A stretch of 9,667 nucleotides of DNA, from the NCBI GenBank assembly GCA_030621995.1, contig JAUXGP010000042.1, positions 1 to 9,667 on the forward strand. Direction: 5' to 3'. This document shows positions 7,598 to 9,667 of the stretch, in pieces. Within the stretch, counting starts at the first letter, position 1, and every line of letters begins with the position of its first letter. The stretch comes from Psychrilyobacter sp. Lineage in GTDB: Bacteria > Fusobacteriota > Fusobacteriia > Fusobacteriales > Fusobacteriaceae. The position numbers and the translations under genes are program-made. The notes below the pieces were generated by a model that did no database searches, was not told where the DNA came from, and worked only from the letters and a program-made list of their open reading frames with translations.

Positions 7598-7662
7598 ACT
7601 CATATAAATCGGAAATACGGTCCGATGTATCTACGACTAACCTTAAATTAGTATCTATGAGT
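7598..7662 (+). promoter_or_regulatory. Purine (guanine-type) riboswitch aptamer of guaA
   Basis: A 65-nt three-way junction: P1 ACTCATA/TATGAGT (7598-7604 with 7656-7662), J1/2 TAA, P2 ATCGGA/TCCGAT, L2 AATACGG, J2/3 GTATCTAC, P3 ACTAA/TTAGT and L3 CCTTAAA. The base matching xpt C74 is C7655, predicting guanine recognition. Deviations: T7654 for A73, a G7635/A7653 clash at the base of P3, A7629 for U48 and C for U in L2. GTATCTA and AGTGAAC (7651-7666) can pair with GTTCACT and TAGATAC (7713-7727), 14 pairs around a small internal loop. That antiterminator destroys P1 and holds the terminator's 5' half, so bound ligand should stop transcription before guaA. Confidence 0.93.
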
Positions 7663-7697
7663 GAACTATACCCAAAGTCTAGGCTCTAAAAGTATAG

Positions 7698-7755
7698 ACT
7701 CCATTTGGATAGGTTCACTGTAGATACAGAGACCTTATTTATATGGAGTTTTTTT
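7698..7755 (+). terminator. Riboswitch-controlled terminator in the guaA leader
   Basis: ACTCCAT (7698-7704) pairs with ATGGAGT (7743-7749), with further inner helices ATAGGT/ACC.TAT and CTGT/ACAG. Seven T follow (7749-7755). Part of its 5' half (7713-7722) is captured by the antiterminator formed with 7651-7666. Confidence 0.82.
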
Positions 7756-7772
7756 ATTATAGAAGGATGAAA

Positions 7773-9311
7773 ATGAAACAGAATAGTATAGTTATTTTAG
7801 ATTTTGGTTCTCAATATAACCAATTGATTGCGAGAAGAGTAAGGGAAATGGGTGTTTATGCCGAAGTCGTTCCTTATTTTGAAGATTTAGAGAAGATAAA
7901 AGCTAGAAATCCAAAGGGAATTATCCTGTCTGGAGGACCTGCATCTGTATATTTAGAGGGAGCTCCTACAGTAGATAAAGCCATGTTTGATTTAGGTATA
8001 CCGATCCTTGGAATCTGTTATGGAATGCAGCTTACTCAGCATCTATTAGGCGGAGAGGTAGCTAAGGCAGATAAACAGGAATTTGGAAAAGCTGAAGTAA
8101 TGATAGATGATAAAGAGTCTCCTTTCTTCTATGGAATAGAAGACAACACCCAGGTATGGATGTCTCATGGAGATCACGTTACAAAGATAGCTCCAGGATT
8201 TGAAAAAATAGCTCATACAGATTCATCTATAGCTACACTATATAATGCAGAAAGAAATATCTATAATGTACAATTTCATCCTGAGGTAACTCATTCAGTA
8301 GATGGTCATCAAATGCTTAAAAACTTCGTATATGATATATGTAAATGTGAAGAAAACTGGTCTATGGGAAATTATATAGAACAGACTGTAAAAGAGATAA
8401 AGGAAACTGTAGGAGATAAGAAGGTAATTTTAGCTCTATCCGGCGGGGTAGACTCATCGGTAGCGGCAGTACTTATCCATAAAGCCATTGGAGACCAGCT
8501 TAGCTGTTTCTTCGTAGATACAGGGCTTATGAGAAAAAATGAAGCTGAAAAAGTAATGAAAACTTATGGGGAACACTACCATATGAATATAGAGTGTGTA
8601 GAAGCTGAAGACAGATTCTTAAATAAATTAAAAGGGGTTTCAGATCCTGAAACTAAGAGAAAGATCATCGGGCATGAATTTATTGCAATCTTCGATGAAC
8701 AAAAACAAAAGATGAAAGGTGCAGAATTCTTGGCTCAAGGAACTATATACCCGGATGTTATTGAATCTCAATCTGTAAAGGGTCCCTCTGCAACTATTAA
8801 ATCTCACCATAATGTAGGTGGATTACCAGAAGAGATGGATTTCAAATTATTAGAACCACTCAGAGAGTTATTCAAAGATGAGGTAAGAAAAGTTGGAAGA
8901 GAATTAGGTATCCCAGATCATATGATCGACAGACATCCATTCCCGGGACCTGGATTAGGAATCAGAATCATAGGAGCTGTAGATAAGGAAAAAGCTGATA
9001 TATTAAGAGAAGCGGATGATATCTTTATCTCAGAATTAAGAGCTGCCAACTTATATCAAAAAGTAAGTCAGGCATTCGTAGTACTATTACCTGTAAAATC
9101 TGTAGGAGTAATGGGAGACGAAAGAACCTATGAATATACAGCAGTATTAAGATCTGCAGATACAATAGACTTTATGACTGCTACATGGTCTCATCTTCCA
9201 TATGAATTTTTAGGAAGAGTATCCAATAGAATCATAAACGAAGTTAAGGGAATCAATAGATTAACCTACGATATATCTTCTAAACCGCCTGCAACTATTG
9301 AGTGGGAATAA
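7773..9311 (+). CDS. guaA: GMP synthase (glutamine-hydrolysing)
   Basis: It aminates XMP to GMP with ATP and glutamine in the cytosol, the step after IMP dehydrogenase. The 512-residue product has an N-terminal class I glutamine amidotransferase (about 1-195) with GICYGMQ (nucleophile Cys82), SHGDHV, and the His169/Glu171 pair of FHPEV; an ATP pyrophosphatase domain with the PP-loop LSGGVDSS (222-229); and the C-terminal dimerisation domain ending PPATIEWE. The frame is open from an ATG at 7743, but that codon lies in the 3' arm of the leader terminator and has no ribosome binding site. AGAAGG (7761-7766) is six bases before the ATG at 7773, which gives the family-like start [15 protein letters not shown]. 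It is transcribed alone. Confidence 0.98.
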   Translation: MKQNSIVILDFGSQYNQLIARRVREMGVYAEVVPYFEDLEKIKARNPKGIILSGGPASVYLEGAPTVDKAMFDLGIPILGICYGMQLTQHLLGGEVAKADKQEFGKAEVMIDDKESPFFYGIEDNTQVWMSHGDHVTKIAPGFEKIAHTDSSIATLYNAERNIYNVQFHPEVTHSVDGHQMLKNFVYDICKCEENWSMGNYIEQTVKEIKETVGDKKVILALSGGVDSSVAAVLIHKAIGDQLSCFFVDTGLMRKNEAEKVMKTYGEHYHMNIECVEAEDRFLNKLKGVSDPETKRKIIGHEFIAIFDEQKQKMKGAEFLAQGTIYPDVIESQSVKGPSATIKSHHNVGGLPEEMDFKLLEPLRELFKDEVRKVGRELGIPDHMIDRHPFPGPGLGIRIIGAVDKEKADILREADDIFISELRAANLYQKVSQAFVVLLPVKSVGVMGDERTYEYTAVLRSADTIDFMTATWSHLPYEFLGRVSNRIINEVKGINRLTYDISSKPPATIEWE

Positions 9312-9446
9312 TATAACTAATATTCTATTGTAATTTATTGTCATTTAACATACTGGTTTTATTGATGTAAACAGTTTAATTTTAATTTATTGTAACTTAT
9401 TATAATTTATTGTAACCAAGATTTAGGCACATAGATGGCACACAGG
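9312..9446. repeat. guaA 3' region with three 13-bp direct repeats
   Basis: This AT-rich stretch holds TAATTTATTGTCA (9331-9343), TAATTTATTGTAA (9383-9395) and TAATTTATTGTAA (9403-9415). The last two are exactly 20 bases apart, about two helical turns. No gene is seen. They could be protein sites or slipped duplications in low-complexity DNA. Confidence 0.5.
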
Positions 9447-9471
9447 AAGAGAGGGAAACCTCTCTTTTTTT
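9447..9471 (+). terminator. Terminator of guaA
   Basis: AAGAGAGG (9447-9454), a GAAA tetraloop and CCTCTCTT (9459-9466) form a perfect 8-bp hairpin running into seven T (9465-9471). It lies 135 bases after the guaA stop, an unusually long 3' untranslated region. Confidence 0.92.
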
Positions 9472-9572
9472 AATTTTATGACTTATTTGTACTAAAAATG
9501 AGGTGAAAATTGATTTAGGCTATATTTTTCTAAGGGTAGATCATTAGCCACCCCCTATCATATATAAATAAG

Positions 9573-9603
9573 AAAAAGTCTACCAATTAAGGTAGACTTT
9601 TTT
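9573..9603. terminator. Strong hairpin terminator, probably bidirectional
   Basis: AAAAAGTCTACC (9573-9584), a six-base loop and GGTAGACTTTTT (9591-9602) form a 12-bp stem followed by T-rich sequence on both strands. No gene ends on its plus-strand side within 260 bases except guaA, which already has a terminator. It may therefore end a minus-strand gene coming from beyond the right edge: the minus-strand frames at 9667-9623 and 9667-9631 are open to stop codons, but are too short to identify. Confidence 0.75.
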
Positions 9604-9667
9604 ATTTATGCTGGTCAACTCTTATAAAATTATAGTGATGAATATTTTATCTTTCTTTTTTTTCTTC

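Noticed and set aside
9608..9667. Plus-strand open frame running off the right edge (MLVNSYKIIVMN...)
   Set aside because: No ribosome binding site precedes either ATG, and the frame is too short to judge.

Overview
This AT-rich window with short Gram-negative/clostridial-like intergenic signals most resembles a chromosome segment of an anaerobic member of the Fusobacteriota (Ilyobacter, Propionigenium, Psychrilyobacter or Fusobacterium type). That is an inference from base composition, protein style and the use of purine riboswitches on gua genes; the sequence alone does not fix the genus. No mobile element, rRNA, tRNA or CRISPR array is visible.

Layout from left to right. Positions 1-62 carry a leftward promoter and a Shine-Dalgarno-like sequence for a gene that starts beyond the left edge. 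A 130-residue acidic protein of unknown function (219-611, +) follows. A bidirectional terminator separates it from guaB (655-2112, -), which has its own promoter and a guanine-type riboswitch with a terminator/antiterminator platform (2204-2396). Next on the minus strand is a three-gene partition-type operon: parA (3788-4561), a divergent parB-like gene (2919-3788) and a small unknown gene (2535-2879), closed by a terminator. A divergent promoter region (4562-4829) leads to mrp (4830-5651, +), an Fe-S cluster carrier ATPase with its own terminator. Then comes a likely operon of a BASS/ACR3-like membrane transporter (5745-6737), a DUF1858 small cysteine protein (6779-7018) and a corrinoid adenosyltransferase (6987-7502). 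The last gene is guaA (7773-9311, +), preceded by a second purine riboswitch and followed by a strong terminator. The remaining right end (9472-9667) shows no clear gene but ends a transcript at a second strong hairpin.

Functional logic. guaB and guaA encode the two consecutive steps IMP to XMP to GMP. They lie on opposite strands about 5.4 kb apart, and each is under its own purine riboswitch of the same architecture, so both steps of the guanine branch should be switched off together when guanine is plentiful. The two aptamers share an unusual base (U instead of A at xpt position 73) next to the ligand-recognising C74, and the guaA copy deviates further. The other notable element is the ParA/ParB-like/third-protein operon, whose ParB-like member is far from the canonical chromosomal type and for which no consensus parS is visible in the window.
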